This document shows, piece after piece, positions 7,483-15,667 of a stretch of DNA of 64,000 nucleotides. A program made the position numbers and the translations under genes. Source of the DNA: CALHRB01 sp964473465 (GTDB taxonomy: Bacteria; Bacteroidota; Ignavibacteria; Kapaibacteriales; UBA2268); NCBI GenBank assembly GCA_964473465.1, contig CAYYPE010000003.1:206927-270926 (forward strand), written 5' to 3'. Positions within the stretch are counted from its first letter, which is position 1, and the number at the start of each line of letters is the position of its first letter. The notes below the pieces were generated by a model, which was given only the letters and a program-made list of their open reading frames with translations, did not search any database and was not told where the DNA came from.

Positions 7483-8670
7483 ATGGGACCATTAGTTCCT
7501 GATATTATTGGTAATGAATTAAATTATGTTGTTGCTTTAATCATTGGAATAGCTTTTGGATTTATATTAGAGCAGGCTGGTTTTTCCACTTCAAAGAAAC
7601 TTGTAGGCTTGTTTTATGGTTATGATTTCACAGTTCTTAGAGTCTTTTTCACTGCTGGAGTAACCGGTATGGTTGGAATTATAGCACTTGGACATTTCGG
7701 GCTTCTGGATTTGAACCTGATTTATGTCAATCCTACATTTCTCTGGTCTGCAATCATTGGTGGCTTTATTATGGGTCTTGGATTTGTTATTGGAGGCTTT
7801 TGTCCGGGGACAAGTTTTTGTGCTGCTGCCATTGGAAAAACCGATGCTATGGTATTTATAATCGGACTTGTTATCGGTGTGTTTTTATTTGCGGAAGGTT
7901 ATCCGGCTCTGGAATCTATCTATAAAGCAGAAAACTGGGGTTATGTTAGAATTTTTGAAACCTTGAATCTTTCTCAGGGGGTTTTTGCTTTTCTTCTGAC
8001 TGTTGTTGCAGTCCTGGCTTTTTGGGCTATAACTTATATTGAAAAGAGAGTAAACAAGGAGACCATTCTTAAACCCGTTCCCGTTTATGTTACTTTGAGT
8101 GTAATAGCAATAATTATTGGATTCTCTACTGTTTTTATGCCAGACAGACGGGAAAACTTATTAGCTAAAGTTGAAAAAGCAGAAGTTCTTAATGCAAATG
8201 AAATTGAATATATTACCCCTGATGAATTAACGTTGCGTTTAGTTAGAAACGATAACACATTGCAAATTATAGATTTCCGAAAAAAAGAGGATATAGATTC
8301 AATTGCATTACCAAATTCATATCCTATGAAAATCGAAGAAATGTTTGATAAGGACTCAAAGAAAATACTATCAAAACGAAGCAAAGATAATATCTTTGTT
8401 TGCTATGATGGAAGTGTGGCGAAAAAGGCTGCTCTACTTGGAAGAGAACTTGGATATAAAAATATTGTCGTTCTCGAAGGGGGATTTAATCTTTTTAAAG
8501 ATGAAATATTAAATTTAAAGAATTTCGGATTTAATGGACAAAAAACTGACGATACTCATAGATTTAGAGCCGAAGCCTCAGTTATTTTAAATAAAAAAAT
8601 TGCAGAAGCAGGTAAAAACAAAACAGACGCCGGAACAAAAAAATCAAAAAGAATTATTGGTGGTTGTTAA
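7483..8670 (+). CDS. YeeE/YedE-type permease fused to a C-terminal rhodanese domain
   Basis: The first ~230 residues form a membrane domain with the family motif GFVIGGFCPGTSFCAAAIGK. A rhodanese domain follows (about 240-350) with the active-site cysteine at residue 307 in CYDGSVAKKAA. It begins at ITPDELTLRLV and contains LEGGF before its last helix. The protein ends in a basic tail and the tripeptide GGC. Rhodaneses move sulfane sulfur, so the fusion suggests that imported thiosulfate or another sulfane donor is handed directly to an enzyme inside the cell. A good ribosome site (AGGGAG) precedes the ATG. The rhodanese core is short compared with free-standing ones, but the active-site loop is intact. 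Confidence 0.86.
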   Translation: MGPLVPDIIGNELNYVVALIIGIAFGFILEQAGFSTSKKLVGLFYGYDFTVLRVFFTAGVTGMVGIIALGHFGLLDLNLIYVNPTFLWSAIIGGFIMGLGFVIGGFCPGTSFCAAAIGKTDAMVFIIGLVIGVFLFAEGYPALESIYKAENWGYVRIFETLNLSQGVFAFLLTVVAVLAFWAITYIEKRVNKETILKPVPVYVTLSVIAIIIGFSTVFMPDRRENLLAKVEKAEVLNANEIEYITPDELTLRLVRNDNTLQIIDFRKKEDIDSIALPNSYPMKIEEMFDKDSKKILSKRSKDNIFVCYDGSVAKKAALLGRELGYKNIVVLEGGFNLFKDEILNLKNFGFNGQKTDDTHRFRAEASVILNKKIAEAGKNKTDAGTKKSKRIIGGC

Positions 8671-8681
8671 AATAATTTTTT

Positions 8682-8693
8682 TTCGAATTCGAA
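8682..8693. repeat. 12-bp perfect palindrome between the permease and the FmdB gene
   Basis: TTCGAATTCGAA is a perfect 12-bp inverted repeat located 12 bases after the permease-rhodanese stop and 37 bases before the FmdB start, preceded by eight T residues. It could be an operator or an mRNA-processing hairpin. Chance cannot be excluded in AT-rich DNA. Confidence 0.3.
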
Positions 8694-8729
8694 TATATTG
8701 CTTGTTAGAAATATTAAAAGGAGATTAGT

Positions 8730-8966
8730 ATGCCGACTTATGTTTATAAATGCAAGGATTGTTATACTAAATATGAAATTTTCTTTAAAACAAAAGAGAA
8801 TCAAGATGAGGTAATATGTCCAACCTGCAATTCGAAGGAGGCTATTAAGCAAATAACAGCAGCAAATGTTGGAGGTTTTAGTGGATCAAAATCATTTGAG
8901 AGTCTTCCCACCTATCCAACCTGTCCAACAGGAACTTGCTCTACCGGATTGTGTGGATTAAATTAA
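8730..8966 (+). CDS. FmdB-family zinc-ribbon protein
   Basis: This 78-residue protein has the standard FmdB start MPTYVYKCKDC and a second pair CPTCNSKEA, giving a four-cysteine zinc ribbon within residues 1-40. It has an unusual cysteine-rich tail (YPTCPTGTCSTGLCGLN). The family is widespread and often called a putative regulatory protein, but its function is not established. A strong ribosome site (AAAAGGAG) lies upstream. It follows the sulfur permeases by 59 bases and probably ends that operon; the extra cysteines would fit a role in sulfur or metal handling, though this is inferred. Confidence 0.82.
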   Translation: MPTYVYKCKDCYTKYEIFFKTKENQDEVICPTCNSKEAIKQITAANVGGFSGSKSFESLPTYPTCPTGTCSTGLCGLN

Positions 8967-8999
8967 ATAATAAACTGATAATTTTTGTATTTTTCACTA

Positions 9000-10700
9000 A
9001 TGAAAAGTGCAAAAATATTTGAATTGCAGAAAAAGGATTTTATAAAAATCCTTTTTTTGTCTGCTTTAATACTAAGAATAGCTTTCGTTATTATTGCAGG
9101 TAATAACAAACAGCCAGATTTAGTTGAGCATGGTATTATAGCAAAAAATATGCTCAATGGTTTTGGTTTCTCAATGCACTGGCTATATCCGGCAATGAGC
9201 GGTCCGATGGTAGAAATTCAAAAACAGCCACCCAGGTTCGAAGGTGCCTTTATCCCCCCATTAAATCCATTCATCATCTATTTTTTTTTAAAAGTTTTGG
9301 GCGATAATCCATTATCATACCTTTTGTTGATGGTGCTAAATTCAGTTCTAAGTAGCTTATTTGTTGTTATTATTTACTTAATCAGCAAAGAATTTTTCGA
9401 TGAGAAAGCATCAAGAATAAGTTCATTAATATCATTGCTTTTTCTTCCTTCAATTGTCGGTGTTACCACATTCAGCGGGACATCATTATATCAATTACTG
9501 GCTGGCTTGGTTCTTCTTTTTTCTATAAAGGCTTATAAATATCGTAAAATTAAAGATTTTTTATTATTTGGATTTTTCTCAGGATTGCTATCATTAACAA
9601 GGAGCGAATTCCTGCTTTTCTACTTTGTTTTAATAATTGTCCTAATTTATTTATTATCAAAACAAAAAAAGTTTTCCACAAAAAATATTTTAAGTTTCTC
9701 AGCTTTATCAATATTAGTTTTCTTAATGATTGTATCTCCATGGATTATAAGAAACACCTCGCTTTTCAACCAATTTACAACGATAATAAGCCATCCATGG
9801 CATGAATTATGGAGAGGAAATAACCAACATAGCTCCGGGGGTTCTTCTTCCGAATATCAGTTAAACATCTGGGTTAGAAAGCATCAATATCCAGATATTA
9901 TAAAAAAAATAGATAAGCTACCCTATAATCAACATTTTGAAATTGCTGTTGATAGTATTTTCAAAGCTGAAGTTATAAATTTTTGGACCGAGAATCCAAT
10001 CAAAACTTTGCAAATTTGGCTGAAAAGAGCATTGTTTACTATGACTATAGACCCTTACACTCCACGGGCGAGAAATCTGGTTTTTATTTTTTTTATTCTT
10101 GTATCGGTCTTTTCAGCTTTAATAGGTTTAAGATGGATAATCAAAAATCGTCCTGATGGAGATATATCTTATGTTATCTACATTTCATTTTTCATTTCTT
10201 ATTTAATATTGATAACCATAGTAAATCTTGAAACAAGATATCAGATTTATCTTATTTCATTATTACATCCTTTTTCAGGAGTAGGTTTAATTGAATTTTA
10301 CAAAAAAATCAAGAATGGAAGTTTTAATTTAAAAATGACTAAAAAAAGTATTATTTTTTTGATTATATGTTCTATCATATTATTTTACCTTATAGGGCTG
10401 TATATTGAAAAAGAAAATGAGTATAATAACTTCAAAAAATTCGAAAATATGAGTATTGCTGGTAGAATTGAGAAGATTGAATACATACAAGAAAAAGTAA
10501 GAATGAAATTAAAAAATTCCATTGATTGGCTTGAGTTCCACCCCGGCTATATCGAAGATGAAATTAAGTATCCTTTCCAGATCACAGCAAGAACAGGTGA
10601 TTCGGTTTATAAAGAATCAAATGCTGAGAATCTTTTCTTGTTTTCCGGTGATAAAACACTGAGGTACAGATATATAATTATTTATGACAAGAAACTATAA
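9000..10700 (+). CDS. GT-C membrane glycosyltransferase (ArnT/PMT-like, GT39/83 type)
   Basis: This protein of 566 residues has about eleven hydrophobic helices and an acidic segment (NKQPDLVEHGIIAKN) after the first helix, where GT-C enzymes keep a catalytic aspartate. SPWIIRNTSLF near residue 255 is a motif common in dolichyl-phosphate-mannose or ArnT-like transferases. Such enzymes use polyprenyl-phosphate sugars on the periplasmic side to modify lipids, proteins or polymers. I chose the ATG at 9000 over an upstream TTG at 8985. TAATTTTTG at 8979-8987 may be its -7 element, though it lies close to the start. The acceptor is unknown. Confidence 0.75.
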   Translation: MKSAKIFELQKKDFIKILFLSALILRIAFVIIAGNNKQPDLVEHGIIAKNMLNGFGFSMHWLYPAMSGPMVEIQKQPPRFEGAFIPPLNPFIIYFFLKVLGDNPLSYLLLMVLNSVLSSLFVVIIYLISKEFFDEKASRISSLISLLFLPSIVGVTTFSGTSLYQLLAGLVLLFSIKAYKYRKIKDFLLFGFFSGLLSLTRSEFLLFYFVLIIVLIYLLSKQKKFSTKNILSFSALSILVFLMIVSPWIIRNTSLFNQFTTIISHPWHELWRGNNQHSSGGSSSEYQLNIWVRKHQYPDIIKKIDKLPYNQHFEIAVDSIFKAEVINFWTENPIKTLQIWLKRALFTMTIDPYTPRARNLVFIFFILVSVFSALIGLRWIIKNRPDGDISYVIYISFFISYLILITIVNLETRYQIYLISLLHPFSGVGLIEFYKKIKNGSFNLKMTKKSIIFLIICSIILFYLIGLYIEKENEYNNFKKFENMSIAGRIEKIEYIQEKVRMKLKNSIDWLEFHPGYIEDEIKYPFQITARTGDSVYKESNAENLFLFSGDKTLRYRYIIIYDKKL

Positions 10701-10800
10701 ATAATTGCAACACAAAAAACCACAGAAATTATATGAAAATATAATAATACAAATTCCGTTAATAATGTCTAATTTTTGAATTAATTTACATTAAAATTTA

Positions 10801-12270
10801 ATGAAATCAGCAATAATAATTGGTTCAGGTTTCGGAGCATTATCTTTAGGTATAAGACTTCAGGCGGATAATTGGAAAGTACAGATATTTGAAAAAAATC
10901 AATTTCCCGGTGGACATGCTCAGCAATATAAGAAAAATGGCTACACATTTGATATGGGTCCATCATTAATAACAGCACCTGATATCATAAATAGAATTTT
11001 TGAAAAGGCTGGTAAGAATTTAAATGACTATGTCAATCTAATACCCTTAGATCCATTTTACAGGGTATATTTTCATGACAAATCTTACATAGATTATTCT
11101 GGTGATTCAGATAAGATGATTAATCAGATGAGAAAATTCAATTCATTAGATGCCGATAATTATCTGAAGTTTATTCAAAAGTCCAAAGAAATTTATAAAG
11201 CAGTCATAGAAGATGGTTTAGGCTCGACTGCCTTCAATAATATTGGAACAATGTTGAAATTCATACCCAGAGCCACTAAACTAAATGCTCTTTTACCAGC
11301 TTACAAGGTAGCCTCGAAATATTTTCAGGATTTTCGTCATCGGTTTATGTTTTCTTTCCATCCGCTATTTATCGGTGGTAATCCCTTCAAAGTTCCATCT
11401 GTCTATTTGATGATTTCATATCTGGAGAAAGCAGGCGGTGTATGGTTTACATCTGGGGGTATGTACAGCTTGGTTCAGGCTTTTGTCGATGTGTTCAAGG
11501 AATTGGGAGGAGAACTTCATACAAATTCTGAAGTGAGCGAAATTAAAGTTGAAAATGGCAAAGTTAAAGGAATAATTTCTAACGATAAGTTTTTTCAATC
11601 AGATATTGTTATTTCGAACGCTGATGTAACACGAACATATTCTATCATAAAATCACAGGATGACAGTAATCAAAAAGGTATTAGCGGTGGGAAATATTCA
11701 ATGAGTGCCTTCCTGATGTTTTTAGGGGTAAAGAAAAAGTATCCGGAATTGCTTCATCACACTATTATTTTATCCCATCGTTACAAAGAATTGGTTACTG
11801 ATATTTTTGATAATCACATACTTCCTGATGATTTTTCAATGTATGTTCACGTTCCTTCCAAAACCGATTCTTCAATGGCACCCGAAGGCTGCGACAGCGT
11901 TTATATTCTTGTTCCTGTAACAAATCTTCAGAGTGGCACTGACTGGGAAGATGAAAAAACCGAATACGGAGGAAAAATAATCAGTTTTCTTCAAAATACC
12001 TTTGGCTTGGAGGATTTTAAAGAAAATATTGAATTTGTTGACTATTTCACACCAAGAGATTTTTTAATTCATAGGAATTCTTCTTTTGGAACACCATGGG
12101 GATTAGAGCCTGTTTTAACGCAAACTGCATATTTCAGGCAACATAACCAAAGCAAAAAGATAAAAAACCTATTTTTTGTTGGAGCCGGAACTCATCCTGG
12201 TGCAGGTTTGCCCGGTGTTATGTTATCAGCAGAAGCAACAGAAAAACTAATTAAAGCATATATCATTTGA
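10801..12270 (+). CDS. crtI: CrtI-type phytoene desaturase
   Basis: This 489-residue flavoprotein starts with an FAD-binding dinucleotide fold (IIGSGFGALSLGIRLQ, then FEKNQFPGGHAQQY and FDMGPSLITAP), the standard opening of CrtI desaturases. The C-terminal motif FFVGAGTHPGAGLPGVMLSA is also diagnostic. The enzyme introduces double bases into phytoene, giving lycopene if all four desaturations occur. It is first in a five-gene run with the stop 3 bases before the prenyl synthase ATG. Related CrtI-type proteins include ketolases and saturases, but next to crtB the desaturase role is the most likely. Confidence 0.92.
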   Translation: MKSAIIIGSGFGALSLGIRLQADNWKVQIFEKNQFPGGHAQQYKKNGYTFDMGPSLITAPDIINRIFEKAGKNLNDYVNLIPLDPFYRVYFHDKSYIDYSGDSDKMINQMRKFNSLDADNYLKFIQKSKEIYKAVIEDGLGSTAFNNIGTMLKFIPRATKLNALLPAYKVASKYFQDFRHRFMFSFHPLFIGGNPFKVPSVYLMISYLEKAGGVWFTSGGMYSLVQAFVDVFKELGGELHTNSEVSEIKVENGKVKGIISNDKFFQSDIVISNADVTRTYSIIKSQDDSNQKGISGGKYSMSAFLMFLGVKKKYPELLHHTIILSHRYKELVTDIFDNHILPDDFSMYVHVPSKTDSSMAPEGCDSVYILVPVTNLQSGTDWEDEKTEYGGKIISFLQNTFGLEDFKENIEFVDYFTPRDFLIHRNSSFGTPWGLEPVLTQTAYFRQHNQSKKIKNLFFVGAGTHPGAGLPGVMLSAEATEKLIKAYII

Positions 12271-12273
12271 AAT

Positions 12274-13263
12274 ATGAAATTATCAGAAATAATAGAACCA
12301 ATAAATATCTACTTTGATGAGTTCGAAAGACAATTTGCTGAATATTTGAATTCTGAATCCAATTTTATCAATCAAGTCCTTGAATATTCTTCAAATCATA
12401 AAGGTAAAAGGATAAGACCAGCTTTGGTTTTTCTATCTGCTCGAGCTTGTGCCCCCGAAAGAATTGATCAAAATGATATTGAGAGGATGATAAAATCAGC
12501 AATCATGGTGGAGTTAATTCATGTTGCATCTTTAATGCATGATGATGTAATCGACAATTCAGAATATCGCAGGGGAATTAAAACAATTAATTATATATGG
12601 AACAATCAGACAGCTATCCTTACAGGTGATTATCTTCTATCAAAAGCTTTGCTATTAGCCTCAGACTTAGGTTATGAATATAATAAACTCGCCATTTCAA
12701 CTTTTAATCAGATGTGTCTTGGAGAGTTAAATCAATTAGAAAGAACAAAAGATATCAATCTAACCGAATCTGAATATTTTCAAAATATTAAGTTCAAGAC
12801 TGGTGTATTAATCGGGACTTGTTGTCAAATCGGAGCTATGTCTGTCAATGCTTCGGATGAAATAATCCAATCCCTAAAAAAGTTTGGAGAAAACTTAGGA
12901 ATAGCATATCAGATTAAAGATGATATAATTGATTTTATGTATGATGTAGAAGTTTCGGGTAAAGCTTCATTCAATGATATTAAGAATAGAAAAATCACTT
13001 TACCTCTCATACATTCCCTCTATACATCAAATGAAAATAAAAAAAATGAGCTATCCCGAATTTTCAAAAACGGTGAAATTACTGATGATTCAGTCATAGT
13101 AATTACAGAAATTATCAAAAAAACAAATAGTATTCAGTATTGTAATGTAATTTCTGAAAACATTCTCAATGAGTCTGTTAAAGAACTTGATGCATTGAAG
13201 ACATCAAAATTCAAGGATTCTTTAATAGGTTTATGTAATTTCATCAGGCATAGGAATTATTAA
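12274..13263 (+). CDS. Polyprenyl diphosphate synthase of the carotenoid operon
   Basis: This 329-residue trans-prenyltransferase has both aspartate-rich motifs, DDVID at residues 90-94 and DDIID at 216-220, plus GKRIRPAL near residue 47. In this position it should supply geranylgeranyl diphosphate for phytoene synthase. However, the residues before the first motif (HVASLMHDD, alanine at position -5) and the block GDYLLSKAL are more like long-chain octa- or heptaprenyl synthases than short-chain enzymes. It may therefore also make the quinone side chain. I leave the symbol empty for that reason. It starts 3 bases after crtI and ends directly against crtB. Confidence 0.9.
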   Translation: MKLSEIIEPINIYFDEFERQFAEYLNSESNFINQVLEYSSNHKGKRIRPALVFLSARACAPERIDQNDIERMIKSAIMVELIHVASLMHDDVIDNSEYRRGIKTINYIWNNQTAILTGDYLLSKALLLASDLGYEYNKLAISTFNQMCLGELNQLERTKDINLTESEYFQNIKFKTGVLIGTCCQIGAMSVNASDEIIQSLKKFGENLGIAYQIKDDIIDFMYDVEVSGKASFNDIKNRKITLPLIHSLYTSNENKKNELSRIFKNGEITDDSVIVITEIIKKTNSIQYCNVISENILNESVKELDALKTSKFKDSLIGLCNFIRHRNY

Positions 13264-14151
13264 ATGGAAGATATATTCAATGATTCATTATTAGTGCCTT
13301 ATATAAAGTTTTCTAAATCAATAATAAAATATTATGCTAAAAGCTTTTATTTTGCTTCAGCATTCCTACCAAAGCAGAAGAAACTTGCGACATATATAAT
13401 TTATTCCTTTTGCCGTTATGTTGATAATATAATTGACAAGCCTCGTTCAAGGTCAAAAGAAGAATTAAATTATGAATTGGATTCAATCAAAACCGAATTA
13501 TCAATGGCATTTAAATATGGCGAATCGGAACATCCAATCCTTGGTATTTTTATTAAAGTAATTAAACAATACGGTATCCCGATTGAATATGCTTTTGACC
13601 TTATTGAAGGTGTAAGAATGGATTTAAATTATTACAGATATGAAAATTTTGATGAACTTTATAAATTCTGTTATCGTGTGGCAGCCGTTGTTGGATTAAT
13701 GATGACCTATATTCTTGGTTTTAAAAATGAGAATACTTTGATTTATGCAGAAAAATTAGGCATTGCAATGCAACTAACAAATATTCTCAGGGATATTAAA
13801 GAAGACAAAGATAATGGTAAGATCTATTTGCCCATGGACGAGATAAGAGAATATAAGCTTTCAGAAGAAGACTTTATTCATGAAAACTTTAATGAGAATT
13901 TCAAAAATTTCATAATATTTCAATCAAATCGAGCAAAAACCTTTTATGAAGAATCTAAAGTTGGTATTCCAATGCTTGATAAAGACTCACGATTTGCAAT
14001 ATATGCCGCATTAAAAATTTATAGCGGAATACTTCAGGAAATTGAGAAATTGGAATATAACGTATTTATACAACGGGCTTATGTTTCTACATCAAAAAAG
14101 ATTAGTATATTAGTCACTGAATATTTTCGAAATGTTCTTAAATTTGATTGA
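13264..14151 (+). CDS. crtB: Phytoene synthase
   Basis: The 295-residue protein has the two aspartate-containing motifs of squalene/phytoene synthases: DNIID at 54-58 and LTNILRDIKEDKDNGKIYLP in the second half. SFYFASAFLP near the N-terminus is the usual CrtB opening. It condenses two geranylgeranyl diphosphates to phytoene. The ATG follows the prenyl synthase stop without a gap. Squalene or diapophytoene synthase are alternatives by family, but the desaturase, hydroxylase and cyclase in the same operon favour C40 phytoene. Confidence 0.92.
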   Translation: MEDIFNDSLLVPYIKFSKSIIKYYAKSFYFASAFLPKQKKLATYIIYSFCRYVDNIIDKPRSRSKEELNYELDSIKTELSMAFKYGESEHPILGIFIKVIKQYGIPIEYAFDLIEGVRMDLNYYRYENFDELYKFCYRVAAVVGLMMTYILGFKNENTLIYAEKLGIAMQLTNILRDIKEDKDNGKIYLPMDEIREYKLSEEDFIHENFNENFKNFIIFQSNRAKTFYEESKVGIPMLDKDSRFAIYAALKIYSGILQEIEKLEYNVFIQRAYVSTSKKISILVTEYFRNVLKFD

Positions 14152-14169
14152 AAAAAGGAGAACCCATTG

Positions 14170-14616
14170 ATGAACTTGATAATAAATATACTCGCATTTT
14201 TGTTTTCCTTTATAGCAATGGAATTTGTAGCATGGTTTATGCATAAATATGTCATGCATGGTTTCTTATGGGAACTTCACAGGGATCATCATCAGGGTGC
14301 TAAAGGAAAGTTACACAAAAATGATTGGTTCATATTAATCTTTGCTTTGCCAAGTATGGCAGGAATCTTTTTTGGTCTTTATCTCGAATTATCGGTTCTA
14401 ATCTGGATAGGAGCGGGAATAGCATTATACGGATTGATATATTTTCTTATTCATGAAAGTTTTATTCATCAGCGATTCAAAATTTTTCCGAAACACACAG
14501 ATAATTATTACTTCAAGGGAATAAAAAAAGCACATAGGATGCATCATAGCCATACTACAAAAGAAGATGGAGAATCATTCGGTTTACTGGTTGTTTCAAA
14601 AAAATATTTTGAATAG
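14170..14616 (+). CDS. crtZ: Beta-carotene hydroxylase, CrtZ type
   Basis: This 148-residue membrane protein carries the histidine clusters of the fatty-acid-hydroxylase superfamily: HKYVMHG, HRDHH, HESFIHQR and HRMHHSH, which bind the di-iron centre. Length and motif order match CrtZ, which hydroxylates both rings of beta-carotene to give zeaxanthin. The ATG at 14170 has an AAGGAG site at 14155-14160, nine bases upstream, which decides against the TTG at 14167. It lies between phytoene synthase and the lycopene cyclase. Confidence 0.92.
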   Translation: MNLIINILAFLFSFIAMEFVAWFMHKYVMHGFLWELHRDHHQGAKGKLHKNDWFILIFALPSMAGIFFGLYLELSVLIWIGAGIALYGLIYFLIHESFIHQRFKIFPKHTDNYYFKGIKKAHRMHHSHTTKEDGESFGLLVVSKKYFE

Positions 14617-14631
14617 ATTCGATTAATAACA

Positions 14632-15297
14632 ATGAAATTTACCTACCTGTTAATTAACTTAGCAATTATTATAATTCCTCTAATTTTAAGTTTTGAGAAG
14701 AAAATCAGGTTTATCAGCCATTGGAAGGCTTTGCTTCCAGCTATTCTCATAACAGCTGTAATTTTTATAATCTGGGACATTATATTTACATATTTGGGTG
14801 TCTGGAGCTTCAATAAAGATTATATATTAGGCATAAATATAGTAAATCTCCCTATTGAAGAGATTTTATTTTTCATTACTGTTCCTTATTCTTGTCTTTT
14901 TATTTTTGTAGTAGTGGATTACTACTTGCCTGATAACAAAAGCTATCAATGGATAAATTATATTTATTACGCTCTGGTTCCAATTTTGATTATTATTGGT
15001 TTACTAAATCATACCCGGTTATATACGGTTGTAACCTTTCTCGGTCTATCTTTTGTGATATTTCTCTCGTTGCAGATATTTAAATTTAAAAAATTGAAAA
15101 CTTTTACATTGTCATTTATTCTTTCAATTATTCCATTTCTGATTTTTAATGGTTTACTGACGTCAATACCTGTTGTTCTTTACAATGGGTCAGAAAATTT
15201 AGGAGTGAGACTCTTAACAATTCCTATCGAAGATATATTTTATGGCATGCTACTAATTCTTATCAATACATTAATCTATAATAAAAAAATAAGTTAA
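14632..15297 (+). CDS. Lycopene beta-cyclase, fused CrtYc/CrtYd type
   Basis: The 221-residue protein has about seven hydrophobic helices and contains the cyclase-domain motif twice, as LPIEEILFF in the first half and IPIEDIFYG in the second. That is the pattern of the heterodimeric CrtYc and CrtYd cyclases joined in one chain. It closes the ends of lycopene to beta-rings, the substrate needed by CrtZ. It starts 15 bases after crtZ and ends the operon; a strong hairpin and T-run follow at 15328-15373. Confidence 0.87.
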   Translation: MKFTYLLINLAIIIIPLILSFEKKIRFISHWKALLPAILITAVIFIIWDIIFTYLGVWSFNKDYILGINIVNLPIEEILFFITVPYSCLFIFVVVDYYLPDNKSYQWINYIYYALVPILIIIGLLNHTRLYTVVTFLGLSFVIFLSLQIFKFKKLKTFTLSFILSIIPFLIFNGLLTSIPVVLYNGSENLGVRLLTIPIEDIFYGMLLILINTLIYNKKIS

Positions 15298-15327
15298 AAT
15301 TAACATTTATGAACCACTAATGAAATC

Positions 15328-15373
15328 CTAATTAAAAAAATATTAAAATTTTTTTTGATTAGATTTTTTTTTT
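15328..15373 (+). terminator. Rho-independent-type terminator after the carotenoid operon
   Basis: CTAAT at 15328-15332 pairs with ATTAG at 15358-15362, T33-G57 forms a wobble, and seven A (15334-15340) pair with seven T (15350-15356), giving a 13-bp stem with a 9-base loop. Ten T residues follow at 15364-15373. The stem is AT-rich, but the structure is complete and well placed, 31 bases after the cyclase stop. Confidence 0.65.
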
Positions 15374-15441
15374 CATTACATTACGATTAATTGTTAACAC
15401 AATATTAATTTTATTGTGAATTAATAAGGGGGTGGAGTTAA

Positions 15442-15567
15442 ATGAGAGTTGCTTGTTATAATTTTTACCCTGTAAAGGGAAATAAAAAATATGGTATTTA
15501 TTTACCTTTGATAAATCATTTTATATGTTATCCAAGACCTCCCAATGCTCTGTGTAGTCCTTCATAA
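15442..15567 (+). CDS. Possible 41-residue leader or small protein upstream of SusC
   Basis: An ATG at 15442 is preceded by a purine-rich AAGGGGGTGGAG block (about 6 bases away), far better than most ribosome sites in this region, and opens a 41-codon frame ending at 15567. The peptide begins MRVACYNFYPVKG and ends CYPRPPNALCSPS. It has three cysteines, no clear signal peptide and no family I recognise. It lies 100 bases before SusC and could be a leader peptide, a small protein or chance. Confidence 0.25.
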   Translation: MRVACYNFYPVKGNKKYGIYLPLINHFICYPRPPNALCSPS

Positions 15568-15667
15568 TTAAAGCATAGAGTCAAAAAAGCATAATCAGAT
15601 TAAAAATATCAGTTCACAAAATTAAAACCCTTTTTAAAATTTATGTATCATTAATAGTGTAGGTTTT

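Larger units (their letters stand above)
15298..15667. other. 370-base intergenic region between the carotenoid operon and SusC
   Basis: The left part holds the carotenoid terminator. The middle (15390-15418) has short related inverted words ATTGT/ACAAT/ATTGTG that may be a protein-binding site. The right part has a possible 41-codon reading frame (15442-15567), and 15568-15667 is the expected SusC leader. I see no tRNA-like fold, no IS remnant and no convincing full -33/-7 promoter. Confidence 0.5.
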
